The notes under the pieces are model-generated. The model was not told the DNA's origin. It was given only the letters and a program-made list of their open reading frames with translations, and did not search any database. A DNA stretch of 64,000 nt from Chloroflexota bacterium (GTDB taxonomy: Bacteria > Chloroflexota > Dehalococcoidia > Tepidiformales > Tepidiformaceae): contig JAPPAK010000001.1 in NCBI GenBank assembly GCA_026705605.1, forward strand, positions 124,001 to 188,000. Direction: 5' to 3'. A program made the position numbers and the translations under genes. Below are positions 34,175 to 44,717 of this stretch, piece after piece. Numbering within the stretch: the first letter of the stretch is position 1; every line of letters starts with the position of its first letter.

Positions 34175-34369
34175 GTGCCCCTGCGGCGCTGCAAGTTCTG
34201 CCCCCAGCCTCCCCTGGAGGAGGTCGCCGTCTCCATGTGGACGGATGACCCCTCCGACGTGCGCCGCGACACCATCAAGCTCTGCCGCAAGCACCTGGTC
34301 CGCCTGCGGAAGGCGGGCGACACCGGCCACGAGCACCGCGGCGTTCGCTACCGCCCCGGCTTCTGGTAG
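34175..34369 (+). CDS. Small Cys/His-containing protein (zinc-ribbon-like)
   Basis: A 64-residue basic protein from a GTG start, with CKFC near the N-terminus and LCRKHLVRLRK near the middle, a Cys2-Cys/His arrangement that could bind zinc. It lies 22 bases after the Rieske gene and 54 bases before the thiolase. I do not recognise a family; length and position in an operon support a real gene. Confidence 0.6.
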   Translation: MPLRRCKFCPQPPLEEVAVSMWTDDPSDVRRDTIKLCRKHLVRLRKAGDTGHEHRGVRYRPGFW

Positions 34370-34423
34370 GCTCGCCTCGCTGCGGACGAGCCCGTAACGG
34401 CCGTCCTCCGGAGGTCCACCGCC

Positions 34424-35608
34424 ATGCGTGAAGCCGTCATCGTTTCCACCGCCCGCACCGCCATTGGCAAGGCCTACCGAGGCGCTTTCAACGACACCCC
34501 CGCCCCCACCATGGCCGCCCCCGCCATGGAGGCCGTTGTCGCCCGCGCCGGCATCGACCCGGCCGAGGTCGATGATGTCATCGTCGGCTCCGCCCTCCAG
34601 CAGGGAACGCAGGGCTTCAACGTCGGCCGCCAGGTCGCCATGGCCGCCGGCCTCCCCGTGAGCGTCTCCGGCCAGTCCATCGACCGCCAGTGCTCCTCCG
34701 GGCTTATGGCCGTCTCCGCCGCCGCCAAGCAGATCATGATCGACGGCATGGAGACCGTTATCGCCGGCGGCATCGAGTCCATCAGCCTCGTCCAGAACAA
34801 GAATCAGAACTCCTTCCGCGCCCAGGACCCCAACGTCCTCGAGGCCACGCCCGACATGTACATGCCCATGATCACGACCGCCGAGGTCGTCTCGAAGCGC
34901 TACGACATCTCCCGCGAGGCCCAGGACGAGTACTCCCTCCAGAGCCAGCGCCGCACCGCCGCCGCCCAGGACGCCGGCCTCTTCGCCGACGAGATCGTCC
35001 CCAGCAACGTCACCAAGATCGTCGTCGACCGCGAGAGTGGCGAGACGAGCAAGCAGGACGTCACCATCGACATGGACGAGTGCAACCGACCCTCGACCAA
35101 CGCCGAAGGCCTCGCCAAGCTCCCGCCCGTCATGGGCGAGGACGGGTACATCACCGCCGGCAACGCCAGCCAGCTCTCCGACGGCTTCGCCGCCTGCGCC
35201 CTCATGGAGGCCTCCGCCGCCGAGAAGCGCGGCCTCCAGCCGCTCGGCTACTACCGCGGCATGGCCGTTGCCGGTTGCGAGCCCGACGAGATGGGCATCG
35301 GGCCCATCTACGCCGTGCCCAGGCTGCTCGAGCGCACCGGCCTCTCCATGGACGACATCGACCTCTGGGAGCTGAACGAAGCCTTCGCCTGCCAGGTCGT
35401 CTACTGCCGCGATCAGCTCGGCATCCCCGACGAGAACCTCAACGTGAACGGCGGCGCCATCTCCATCGGCCACCCCTACGGCATGAGCGGCACGCGCATG
35501 GTCGGCCACGCCCTCATGGAGGGGAAGCGCCGCGGCGCTCGCTACGCGGTCATCACCATGTGCGTCGGAGGCGGCATGGGCGCCGCGGGTCTGTTTGAGG
35601 TCGCCTGA
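34424..35608 (+). CDS. Acetyl-CoA acetyltransferase (thiolase)
   Basis: A 394-residue thiolase. The acylated Cys is C90 in [16 protein letters not shown]; the C-terminal motifs [17 protein letters not shown] (His) and [13 protein letters not shown] (second Cys) complete the active site. Catalyses thiolytic cleavage of 3-ketoacyl-CoA or the reverse condensation. A GGAGG site lies before the ATG. The following ligase starts 1 base after its stop, so the two are tightly coupled. Confidence 0.95.
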   Translation: MREAVIVSTARTAIGKAYRGAFNDTPAPTMAAPAMEAVVARAGIDPAEVDDVIVGSALQQGTQGFNVGRQVAMAAGLPVSVSGQSIDRQCSSGLMAVSAAAKQIMIDGMETVIAGGIESISLVQNKNQNSFRAQDPNVLEATPDMYMPMITTAEVVSKRYDISREAQDEYSLQSQRRTAAAQDAGLFADEIVPSNVTKIVVDRESGETSKQDVTIDMDECNRPSTNAEGLAKLPPVMGEDGYITAGNASQLSDGFAACALMEASAAEKRGLQPLGYYRGMAVAGCEPDEMGIGPIYAVPRLLERTGLSMDDIDLWELNEAFACQVVYCRDQLGIPDENLNVNGGAISIGHPYGMSGTRMVGHALMEGKRRGARYAVITMCVGGGMGAAGLFEVA

Positions 35609-35609
35609 C

Positions 35610-37181
35610 ATGGGCCAGTGGCTCGTCGGCGATATTCTCGAACGCAGCGTCCTCCTCTACGGCGACCGCCCCGCCGTCATCGACGGCGATGTGCGCCGCA
35701 CCTACGCCGAGACCAGCGAGCGCATCCGCTCGCTGGCCGCGGGCATCCTCTCGCTCGGAGTCGAGCCGGGCGACCACATCGGCATCCTCGCCAATAACTC
35801 CCACCGCTACTTCGAGACGTATTTCGCCGCCCACTACGCGGGCACGACCCTCGCGCCCCTGAACATCCGCCTCTCCGGCCCCGAGCTTGAGTTCATCATC
35901 AACGACGGAGAGCTGCGCGCCCTGCTCGTCGGACCCGAGTACCTCGAGCTCCTCGCCTCGTTCCGCGACCGCCTCCCGAAGCTTGAGCACGTCGTCGTCC
36001 TCGCCGACAGCGCTGGCGAGGGGATGCACGCCTACGAGGACCTCGTCGCCGGGAACGAACCCCTCGCCGCCGCCGCCCGCGACTGGCACGAGAACGACAT
36101 GATCAACCTCTGCTACACCGGCGGCACTACCGGCCTCCCGAAGGGGGTCATGCTCTCCCAGCGCAACGTCGTCTCCAACTCCCAGCACATCCAGATGACC
36201 TTTGCCTTCGAGGAACCCGACGTGTGGCTCCACGCCGCCCCCATGTTCCACCTCGCCGACGCCTGGGCCTGCTATTCCGTCACCGCCGCCGGCGGCGCCC
36301 ACGCCTTCATCCCCGGCTTCGCTCCCGACGCCTTCCTCCAGGTCGTCCAGGACTCCCGCGTAACTGCCACCATCCTCGTGCCGACCATGATCAACTTCGT
36401 CGTGAACCACCCCACCGTGGGCGACTACGACCTCTCCTCGCTGCGGGCGCTCCTCTTCGGCGCCTCCCCCATGCCCACCGACCGCATCCTCGCCGCCCGC
36501 GAGATCTTCGGCCCCATCCTCGCCCAGGCCTACGGCATGACCGAGACGGCCCCGCTACTCTGCGCCCAGCGCCTCGAGTGGCTCGACTACGACACCCCCG
36601 AGGGCATCGACCGCCTCGCCTCCTGCGGGCGCCAGGTCCAGGGCGTCGCCGTCCACGTCGTCGACGACAACGACGTGCCCGTCCCCACCGGCGGCACCGG
36701 CGAGATCGTCGCCCGCGGGCCGAACGTCATGCTCGGCTACTGGAACCGCCCCGAGGAGACCGCTGCCGTCCTGCAAGACGGCTGGATGCACACCGGCGAT
36801 GTCGCCCGCATCGACGAGCAGGGCTTCATCTACATCGTCGACCGCTCCAAGGACATGATCGTGAGTGGCGGTGAGAACGTGTACACGACCGAGACCGAAG
36901 GGGCGCTGTACGAGCACCCCGCCGTCCTCGAGGCCGCCGTCTTCGGCATTCCCGATGACCGCTGGGGCGAGGCCGTCCACGCCGCCGTGGTCCTGCGCGA
37001 AGGCGCCAGTGCGAGCGAGGCCGACCTCATCGAGCACTGCCACACGCTGATCGCCGGCTACAAGTCCCCCAAGAGCATCGAGTTCCATGAGACGCCGCTC
37101 CCCAAGTCGGGCGCCGGCAAGATCCTCAAGACGAACCTGCGCGCCCCCTGGTGGGAGGGCTACGAGCGAGGCGTCAACTAG
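35610..37181 (+). CDS. Acyl-CoA synthetase (AMP-forming)
   Basis: A 523-residue ANL-superfamily acid-CoA ligase. The AMP-binding motif is CYTGGTTGLPKGVMLS, then QAYGMTETAP, HTGDVARIDEQGFIYIVDR and the C-terminal catalytic Lys in PKSGAGKILK. It activates a carboxylic acid for CoA-dependent breakdown. The ATG at 35610 is 1 base after the thiolase stop (TGACATG). The stop codon abuts a heptamer repeat array that runs to the stop of the opposing ferredoxin gene. Confidence 0.94.
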   Translation: MGQWLVGDILERSVLLYGDRPAVIDGDVRRTYAETSERIRSLAAGILSLGVEPGDHIGILANNSHRYFETYFAAHYAGTTLAPLNIRLSGPELEFIINDGELRALLVGPEYLELLASFRDRLPKLEHVVVLADSAGEGMHAYEDLVAGNEPLAAAARDWHENDMINLCYTGGTTGLPKGVMLSQRNVVSNSQHIQMTFAFEEPDVWLHAAPMFHLADAWACYSVTAAGGAHAFIPGFAPDAFLQVVQDSRVTATILVPTMINFVVNHPTVGDYDLSSLRALLFGASPMPTDRILAAREIFGPILAQAYGMTETAPLLCAQRLEWLDYDTPEGIDRLASCGRQVQGVAVHVVDDNDVPVPTGGTGEIVARGPNVMLGYWNRPEETAAVLQDGWMHTGDVARIDEQGFIYIVDRSKDMIVSGGENVYTTETEGALYEHPAVLEAAVFGIPDDRWGEAVHAAVVLREGASASEADLIEHCHTLIAGYKSPKSIEFHETPLPKSGAGKILKTNLRAPWWEGYERGVN

Positions 37182-37222
37182 CTACTAACCACCAGTCACT
37201 AGCCCCTAACCACCAGCCACTA
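37179..37222 (-). repeat. Heptamer repeat array joining two convergent stop codons
   Basis: Read on the minus strand from the stop at 37222: TAGTGGC, TGGTGGT, TAGGGGC, TAGTGAC, TGGTGGT, TAGTAGC. The six units fill the gap up to the TAG of the ligase gene. The unit matches the arrays at 18436, 22034 and 59386. Confidence 0.8.
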
Positions 37223-37597
37223 CGTCGACAGCGGGTTCTCCCCGATCAGGTAGTCGTCCACCGGCCGACCCTCTCCTAGGTCCTCCGCGATCACCCGATC
37301 CAGCGCCTCCCGCTGCATCCCCGCGTACCACCGCCCCTCCGGGTAGACCACAGCCGTCGGCCCGCTCTCGCAGATGCGCAGGCATCCGACCTTCGTCCGG
37401 TAGATGGGTGTGGCCCCCTCGCGCTTGTTCAGATCGCCCACCCCACTCTTGAGCCGCGTCCAGGCGGCCATGCCCTCCTCGGGCGTGATGCAGTCCGGAC
37501 CCGTGCAGATGAAGACGTGGCGGCCGTAGCCGCCCACGCCCCGCCGCTCCGCCTCCGCGCGCGCTCCGTCCAGATCGCTGTTCTGCTCGTCTGTCAT
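37220..37597 (-). CDS. Thioredoxin-like [2Fe-2S] ferredoxin
   Basis: A 125-residue thioredoxin-fold ferredoxin of the (2Fe-2S) NuoE/sucrose-operon type. Cluster ligands are in VFICTGPDC (Cys-x4-Cys) and VGCLRICESGPTAVVYP (Cys-x3-Cys). It may carry electrons to the nearby P450 or Rieske enzymes, which lack their own ferredoxin genes, though this is inference. The stop lies at the start of a heptamer repeat array. Confidence 0.88.
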   Translation of the reverse strand: MTDEQNSDLDGARAEAERRGVGGYGRHVFICTGPDCITPEEGMAAWTRLKSGVGDLNKREGATPIYRTKVGCLRICESGPTAVVYPEGRWYAGMQREALDRVIAEDLGEGRPVDDYLIGENPLST

Positions 37598-37706
37598 GCC
37601 GCTGTCCCCGTGAGGATAGGGGAATCCGTCGCGATGGTCCCGTTCGGACCCTCCGCGAGGCACGGAAATGCCCGTCCCGGTCCTGGCCGGCGACGGGCAT
37701 GAGAAA

Positions 37707-37725
37707 CCCCCGCACGGGGCGGGGG
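37707..37725 (-). terminator. Intrinsic terminator for the riboswitch-controlled gene
   Basis: CCCCCGC/GCGGGGG stem (7 bp) with a 5-base loop, followed on the minus strand by TTTCTC. It lies 28 bases after the stop of the zinc-ribbon gene, so that gene is probably transcribed alone. Confidence 0.75.
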
Positions 37726-37753
37726 CTTCAGGTCCAGAACGTGTGGCGAGCGA

Positions 37754-37972
37754 TTACAGGCGCAGCTTGCCGTGCGACGGCTGGCGCCGGCGCTGGCGCT
37801 GCGGCAGAGCCGCTTCCTCGGCAGCCAGATCGATCGGCGGGCGCGTCAGCACTTCGTGTACGTAGCCGCACATGATGCAGCTGCCGTAGGTGCCGTGCCA
37901 GTCGCGCTCCACGATGATGGAGCCGCCGCATTTTGGGCACGTCTGGGGCGGGGCCTCTTGCAAGGCAGGCAT
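37754..37972 (-). CDS. Small zinc-ribbon protein under c-di-AMP riboswitch control
   Basis: A 72-residue protein starting MPALQEAPPQTCPKCGG. Two knuckles, CPKCG and CIMCGY, form a zinc ribbon in the first half; the second half is an acidic helix then a basic tail rich in Arg and Gln. An AGGAGA site precedes the ATG by 8 bases. It is the only gene between the c-di-AMP riboswitch and a terminator, so it is the likely regulated product. The tail suggests nucleic acid binding. No family recognised. Confidence 0.8.
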   Translation of the reverse strand: MPALQEAPPQTCPKCGGSIIVERDWHGTYGSCIMCGYVHEVLTRPPIDLAAEEAALPQRQRRRQPSHGKLRL

Positions 37973-38049
37973 GGGGAACTTCTCCTGGGTTCCGTGAGGC
38001 AAGAGCTTCTCGGCCTCGAAGCGAGCAGCCTGCTCGCCAGGCCTTCCTA

Positions 38050-38156
38050 GTGCATACGGGGTTAGCTGACGGGTTCGGGCGGAAGGTTGCCCTAGGGACT
38101 GGAGACGTCCCATTCACCCCTGAAGGTGGTTCCCCCGCTGCGCCACTGCGGCGCAC
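38050..38156 (-). promoter_or_regulatory. c-di-AMP riboswitch (ydaO-yuaA class)
   Basis: On the minus strand the conserved elements appear in order: CGGGGGAACC, GGGGTGAAT, a variable stem GGGACG...AGTCCC, TAGGGC, GCCCGAACCCGTCAGCTAAC, and a closing P1 pair GTGC/GCAC (38156-38153 with 38053-38050). This is the ydaO-yuaA aptamer, which binds cyclic di-AMP. Between aptamer and gene a GGCCT...AGGCC hairpin (about 38045-38010) may act as expression platform, but it lacks a U-tract. Class members usually act as OFF switches. Confidence 0.93.
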
Positions 38157-38206
38157 TCTGCAGGTTTCGGTTTTCACCGAGCGCACGCTCCTTGTGGAGC
38201 CCCTCG

Positions 38207-38236
38207 AAGCTAGCAGCCCCGAGATCGGCCTGTCAA
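38207..38236 (-). promoter_or_regulatory. Strong sigma-70-type promoter of the riboswitch transcript
   Basis: Minus strand: TTGACA at 38236-38231, an 18-base spacer, and TAGCTT at 38212-38207; transcription should start near 38200. An AT-rich stretch just upstream (near 38245-38275) resembles an UP element. The leader is about 230 bases. Confidence 0.8.
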
Positions 38237-38298
38237 GGACTTTGGGAAGGAAATCACAAATAAATCCCGAAATTCGTCGATATTCGTCCCGTGGAGGC

Positions 38299-38319
38299 CC
38301 ATATCTGCCTCTGATATGG
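38299..38319 (-). terminator. Hairpin directly after the pyrophosphatase-like gene
   Basis: Perfect 7-bp stem CCATATC/GATATGG with a 7-base loop, starting on the base after the stop codon of the minus-strand gene. There is no U-tract directly behind it, so it may be a weak terminator or an mRNA 3'-end stabiliser. Confidence 0.4.
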
Positions 38320-40374
38320 CTACGCGGCCACCAGCGCGGGCGCGATCGCCGCCCCCGCCGCTGCCAGCCACACCGCCAGGGACAGCCCCGTTTCAGCCGC
38401 CACGCCCTGCTTTCCGCCTCCCCTCGCTGCCAGCGCCAGCCCCGCGATCAGCCCCGCCAGGGCCGCCCCCGCCGCCAACTCCCAGCCCGCATTCCCCCCG
38501 ACGGCCGCCCTCACGATCAGCGCCCCTGCCACCGGAACCGCCGCCGCCGCCAGTATCGCCCCCAGCGCCCGAGCCGCCGCTGCCCGCCTCCCGGCCGCCG
38601 CCAGCCCGATCGCGGCCAGCAACCCGGTCAGCGCGACCAGCGCCCCGACTCCCACCAGGCGGTCGAGCCGCAGCGGCGGGAGCGAGGGGAACGGCAACGG
38701 TCCGCCCGCGATCGCCTTGATACCCTCGTCGAGCCGCCCCTGTGCCGCGCGAAGGTCCAGCAAGCGCCGTGTCTCCGCCTCCCCCGCGAGCATGAGCTGC
38801 GGCGCGTCTGCCGCGTGAATGTCGTGCCGGTCGAGCAGGTCGCGGTAGGAGGCCAGGTCGTAGGCCGTCTGCGCCTCGATGTCCTCGAAGTCGGGCACCA
38901 CCCCGAGCTCCGCCGCCATCTGCACGTAGCGAGGCACGTCGCTCGCGGCCACGTTCCCGAGCTCCGCCCGCACGGCCAGCAGCAGCGCCCCCACCAGAAC
39001 TGCCCCCACGAGCGCCGTCCAGCCGATTCCGTGGCACCACGCCGGCGCCAGCGCTCGCTGGGCGGTCGCAGTCAACGGGCCGAGCGGCATCGGCGCCGGA
39101 ACCGCCTCCTCGCCCTCGGCTGGCTCAGCGGCCTCGCGGGCGCGCTCCGCCAGGGCGACCGCGTTCGCCGCCCCCGACCCGAACCCGCGGATCGCGACCG
39201 CCGCCGGGGCCAGCGCCAGCGCCCCCGCCGCCGCCATCGCTACCCCGTACAGCGCGGTCGCCGTCGAGCTGACTCCCTCGATCTCGACCTGCCACCCGAA
39301 CGCGAACGCGGCCACGAGGCCGGCGCCTGTCAGCAGCGTGAAGGCCGCTCCCGTCCCCCGGTAGCCCGACCCGTCTCCGATGATCGCCCGGCCGACCAGG
39401 AACAGCAGTGCGCTCAACCCCGCCCCCAGCAGTCCGGCGCAAGAGAACCACCACCGTCCCTCCTCCAGCATCGCGACGGGCGCGAGGAACGCCAGCGCCC
39501 CGCCCACGACTGCCGCGATCGCGTACCCCGCCACCACCGAACGCCCCGCGTTCCGCATGGCCCGCGTCCAGAACGGGAGCGTGATCCCCGCGATGGTCGC
39601 CGCGGCCAACCCCAGCGCCATCACGACCAGCGGGGTCACGATCCAGACCAGGTCGTCGCCGAGTTGCGCCATCGGCGCCCCCAGCACGAGTCCCGCGCCC
39701 CCGCCCGCCGCCATCAGCGCCACCGCGTCCGCCCCGCCTGCCGCGCCCCCCGCCGCCTCGACCGTCTCCGCTTCCGGCCCATCCTCCTCGTCCGCGTCGT
39801 CGCTGGCCGCGAGCAGCCGCGCCGCCAGCGACGTCAGCGCCGCTCCCGCCCCGGCCCCCAGCACGAGGAATCCCGCCTCGCCGCTCGGGATGTCCGCGAA
39901 GCGCGTCGCGATGCCGTAGAGCCCCGCGACCCCCGCCACCGCCAGCGCCCCGCCCGCCAGTGCTGGCGCCGTGCCCGCCCACAACGCGATGGCGAGCGCC
40001 TGCCGAAGAGTCCGGTCCGCGGCCGTCGCCGCCCGTTCGCTTGCGCGCTCACCCAGCGCCAGTCCCGCCGCCGCCGTCGCTGCCGCCCCCAGCGCCCCCG
40101 CCAGCACCGCCAGCCCCGCGACCGCCCCCGATTCGACGCCGTCGCGATACGCCCCCACCGCCGCGCCGAGCCCTGCGCCGCCCGCCAGCCCCAGCGTCAC
40201 GCTGAGCACCACGTACCGCCAGATGTACGAGCTACCCAGTTCCCGCGTGCGCTCCGCGGCCGCGAACACACCCTCGCCGGGGCGCGTCCGCAGAAGGATG
40301 TCGAGGGCGAACCAGGTGGCGAAGACCATCGCCACCACCGCTGCGAGCGGAATCGCGAGCTGCGCCACGATCAC
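38320..40374 (-). CDS. Divergent, catalytically degenerate membrane-pyrophosphatase paralog
   Basis: A 684-residue polytopic membrane protein, very rich in Ala, Gly and Leu, lying 50 bases after hppA. It aligns with hppA in order: the N-terminal AVVAMVFATWFALDILLR, the block LYGVAMAAAGALALAP against FYGIALAAVGMLAPLG, FGSGAANAVALAERA against YGPVADNAGGIAEQA, and PLGPLTATAQRALAP against QLGNTTAATGKGFAI. The catalytic DVGADLVGKVE and DNVGDNVGD regions are absent and the aspartates of the DNAGG region are replaced by Gly/Ser/Ala. About 100 hydrophilic residues are inserted near residues 440-540. It cannot hydrolyse pyrophosphate as known pumps do; a regulatory or structural partner role is inferred. 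Confidence 0.75.
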   Translation of the reverse strand: MIVAQLAIPLAAVVAMVFATWFALDILLRTRPGEGVFAAAERTRELGSSYIWRYVVLSVTLGLAGGAGLGAAVGAYRDGVESGAVAGLAVLAGALGAAATAAAGLALGERASERAATAADRTLRQALAIALWAGTAPALAGGALAVAGVAGLYGIATRFADIPSGEAGFLVLGAGAGAALTSLAARLLAASDDADEEDGPEAETVEAAGGAAGGADAVALMAAGGGAGLVLGAPMAQLGDDLVWIVTPLVVMALGLAAATIAGITLPFWTRAMRNAGRSVVAGYAIAAVVGGALAFLAPVAMLEEGRWWFSCAGLLGAGLSALLFLVGRAIIGDGSGYRGTGAAFTLLTGAGLVAAFAFGWQVEIEGVSSTATALYGVAMAAAGALALAPAAVAIRGFGSGAANAVALAERAREAAEPAEGEEAVPAPMPLGPLTATAQRALAPAWCHGIGWTALVGAVLVGALLLAVRAELGNVAASDVPRYVQMAAELGVVPDFEDIEAQTAYDLASYRDLLDRHDIHAADAPQLMLAGEAETRRLLDLRAAQGRLDEGIKAIAGGPLPFPSLPPLRLDRLVGVGALVALTGLLAAIGLAAAGRRAAAARALGAILAAAAVPVAGALIVRAAVGGNAGWELAAGAALAGLIAGLALAARGGGKQGVAAETGLSLAVWLAAAGAAIAPALVAA

Positions 40375-40424
40375 CGCTCGCCTCCTCTCGGCCCGCCCCG
40401 GAGGGCCGCGGGCCGGCGGCTACG

Positions 40425-42530
<2,106 letters not shown>

Positions 42531-42680
42531 GGTTCCCCCAGAGGTAGATGCTGCGCGCCCTCGCGCCCCCTCGGGGAGCCCCCAACGGAAGGCGGTCGCG
42601 GCAGGATATGGGCCGCAGGCACTCTAGCGTCCCGCCCCCCTGCGTTCAATGTGAACCCTGTGTTTCGCGTGCGGGAGGGC

Positions 42681-43319
42681 TCAGCCCTCGGGCGTCGCCC
42701 GCCGCTGCACGATCGCCATCGTCAGGTCGCCGCGCGTCCGCTCCAGGATGCCCCGTGTCTGGTCCGTCGTGCGCCGCAGCCCGCCCGTCATCGCGTCGGG
42801 GAAATCGATCGTGACCAGTACGGCGTAGATGTCGTCCATCGCCTCGAGCAGCGCCTCGCACCCGTCGAAGTCGCCTTGCCGCAGCCGGTCCAGGATGACC
42901 CGCCGCAGCTCCCCCGCTGCCTCCGCGATGCCGTTCAGCCAGGCCGCCGCGTTCACCCCCACTTCCTCCGGCGATGGCAGCGGGGCCCCCGAGACCAGCG
43001 CCAGCGTCGCCCGCGCTTCCGCGTACTCCTTTTCCGCGTCGTGCACGAATCCCGCGTGCTCGATGTCCGGGTGGCCCCCCAGCCCCTCGAACCCCTCGTC
43101 CGCCGCCGCCCGCGCCGCATCCAGCCGCGCCTTCGCCTCCGCCATCTCCCCCCGATGCACCTGTCGGATGCTGCGCGCGCTCGCCTGGATCAGCGCCCGC
43201 GAGGCCCGCAGCGCCTTCTCGCGAGCGGCGTGCTTCTCCTCCAGGTGCGCAACGACGCGCGGTGCAATTTCCCCGAGCGGCGATGTGTCGGGCCGGGGTG
43301 CGTCTCCGCCCCTGCTCAC
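42681..43319 (-). CDS. Translin family protein
   Basis: A 212-residue all-helical protein. REKALRASRALIQASARSI and IRQVHRGEMAEAKARLDAA, then AAWLNGIAEAAGELRRVILD and LLEAMDDIYAVLVTIDFPDA, match the translin/TRAX fold in order. Translins bind nucleic acids and some form RNases. The GTG at 43319 overlaps the preceding stop by 4 bases (GTGA), as in the other joins of this operon. It is the last gene of the operon running from 45911. Confidence 0.85.
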   Translation of the reverse strand: MSRGGDAPRPDTSPLGEIAPRVVAHLEEKHAAREKALRASRALIQASARSIRQVHRGEMAEAKARLDAARAAADEGFEGLGGHPDIEHAGFVHDAEKEYAEARATLALVSGAPLPSPEEVGVNAAAWLNGIAEAAGELRRVILDRLRQGDFDGCEALLEAMDDIYAVLVTIDFPDAMTGGLRRTTDQTRGILERTRGDLTMAIVQRRATPEG

Positions 43320-43657
43320 AGGTTCTTGACCGGGTCCGGCAGGTCGCCCTCGCGCGCCGCGTCGATCATCTCCCGCGCGCTCTCCGGCATGTCGACGCCG
43401 TACTCGTCGAACCGCTTCTCCACCCATGAGCCAATCTGGCGGGGATCCTTCAGGTCCGCCTTGTCGTCGGTTGCCGGGTCGCCGTAGCGCTCCAGCACGT
43501 CCTCACGCGAGTAGGTCCTCGCGAAGCTCGAGACGAGCCGTTGGGTCGACTCGCTCCCGCAGTGCTCGCAGGCAACCTTGAGGTTCGGGTCCGGCTTGCG
43601 CGAGAAATGATTCGTGATCTCTCGGCAGTCGTCGCAGCGGAACTCGTAGATGGGCAT
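43316..43657 (-). CDS. FmdB-type zinc-ribbon protein
   Basis: A 113-residue protein with the FmdB zinc ribbon at residues 1-45: MPIYEFRCDDC and VACEHCGSES, the expected two CxxC knuckles. The C-terminal half is longer than in most FmdB proteins and ends in a helical segment MPESAREMIDAAREGDLP. FmdB proteins are thought to be regulatory. Coupled to the translin-family gene by a GTGA overlap. Confidence 0.87.
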   Translation of the reverse strand: MPIYEFRCDDCREITNHFSRKPDPNLKVACEHCGSESTQRLVSSFARTYSREDVLERYGDPATDDKADLKDPRQIGSWVEKRFDEYGVDMPESAREMIDAAREGDLPDPVKNL

Positions 43658-43687
43658 AACGTGGCGATCCTAGCACGCCCCGGCGCG

Positions 43688-44056
43688 CTACTCGTCCGGA
43701 ATCTCGAGCCCGCGGAAGTGCTCGATGTGCGCCACCGAGTCGCGCGCCCCGATGTCGAGGCTGACCAGGTCGATGCGCACGCACTCCGGGTCGAGTCCCT
43801 GTTCCTCGCAGTACTCCATCGCGCAGCGCCACATCCGCTGCAGCTTGCGCGTGTCCAGCGACTCCGCCGCCGTGCCCCGCTCCGCCCGCCGCGTCCGCAC
43901 CTCCACGAATGCCACGTCGTCGCCGTCGCGCGCGACCAGGTCGATCTCGCCGCTGGGCGTGCGCGCGTTGCGATCCACGATCGTGAGCCCCGCCGCCTCC
44001 AGCCGGTGCGCCGCCACGCGTTCCCCGAAGGCTCCCAGCTCCTTGCGGCGGTTCAC
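43688..44056 (-). CDS. YraN/UPF0102 family endonuclease-like protein
   Basis: A 122-residue protein with a restriction-endonuclease-like fold: GAFGERVAAHRLEAAGLTIV, then SGEIDLVARDGDDVAFVEVR, which contains the E...D...E-x-K-type core (here E-V-R). The final residue of the core is Arg rather than Lys, a variant seen in the family. YraN is usually encoded next to RNase HII, as here (GTGA overlap with rnhB). Role unknown, perhaps recombination or repair. Confidence 0.88.
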   Translation of the reverse strand: MNRRKELGAFGERVAAHRLEAAGLTIVDRNARTPSGEIDLVARDGDDVAFVEVRTRRAERGTAAESLDTRKLQRMWRCAMEYCEEQGLDPECVRIDLVSLDIGARDSVAHIEHFRGLEIPDE

Positions 44057-44715
44057 AGGTCGAGCTTGCCCTGCGCGAACGGCGCCCAGCTCACGCGGTG
44101 CGCCTCGCACGGACCCCGCCGGTCGATCGCGGCCCGGTGGCTTTCCGTGTAGTAGCCCTTGTTCTTGCAGAAGCCGTATCCGGGGAACCGCCCACACAGC
44201 TCCGTCATCCAGCGGTCGCGAGCGACCTTCGCCACGATCGAGGCGGCCGCCACCGAGACACTGCGGGCGTCCGCCTTCGGCTCTACCCGCACATGCGGCA
44301 GGGGCAAGGGCAGCGCGTCGGAGATGACCAGGTCGGGCTCGCAGGGAAGCGCCTCGATCGCGCGCAGCACCGAGAGCCGCCGCGCCTCGACGATGCCGCA
44401 GCTGTCCACCTCCGCGCTCGTCGCCCACCCGATGCCGTACGGGATCGACGCCTCGATCTCGGCCGCCAGCTCCTCGCGCGCCGCCGCCGTCAGCACCTTC
44501 GAGTCGCGTACGCGCCGGAACCACGGTCGTTTGTCGCCCGGCGCGAGCAGCACCGCCGCCGCCGTCACCGGACCGGCGAGCGGCCCCACCCCTACCTCGT
44601 CCACCCCCGCGACCGTAGCTGCGCCCTCGCGCCATGCCTCGCGCTCCCACCGCAGGGAGGGGATGCGGGACCGGGGTTGCTTCTTTCGGGGTTTCGCGCC
44701 GTTCCCGCGCGCCAC
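44053..44715 (-). CDS. rnhB: Ribonuclease HII with variant GRG motif
   Basis: A 220-residue type 2 RNase H, which cuts RNA in RNA-DNA hybrids and removes misincorporated ribonucleotides. Catalytic acids are in AGVDEVGVGPLAGPV (Asp-Glu), VISDALPLPLP and VARDRWM. In the first motif the usual Gly-Arg-Gly reads Gly-Val-Gly (codons GGG GTG GGG), so the Arg that helps recognise the RNA-DNA junction is missing. The GTG start at 44715 is 2 bases past the upstream stop; longer readings run into the upstream gene. Confidence 0.92.
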   Translation of the reverse strand: MARGNGAKPRKKQPRSRIPSLRWEREAWREGAATVAGVDEVGVGPLAGPVTAAAVLLAPGDKRPWFRRVRDSKVLTAAAREELAAEIEASIPYGIGWATSAEVDSCGIVEARRLSVLRAIEALPCEPDLVISDALPLPLPHVRVEPKADARSVSVAAASIVAKVARDRWMTELCGRFPGYGFCKNKGYYTESHRAAIDRRGPCEAHRVSWAPFAQGKLDL

Positions 44716-44717
44716 GG

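Noticed and set aside
38010-38045. Rho-independent terminator as riboswitch expression platform
   Set aside because: A stable hairpin is present but no U-tract follows, so the regulatory mechanism cannot be assigned.
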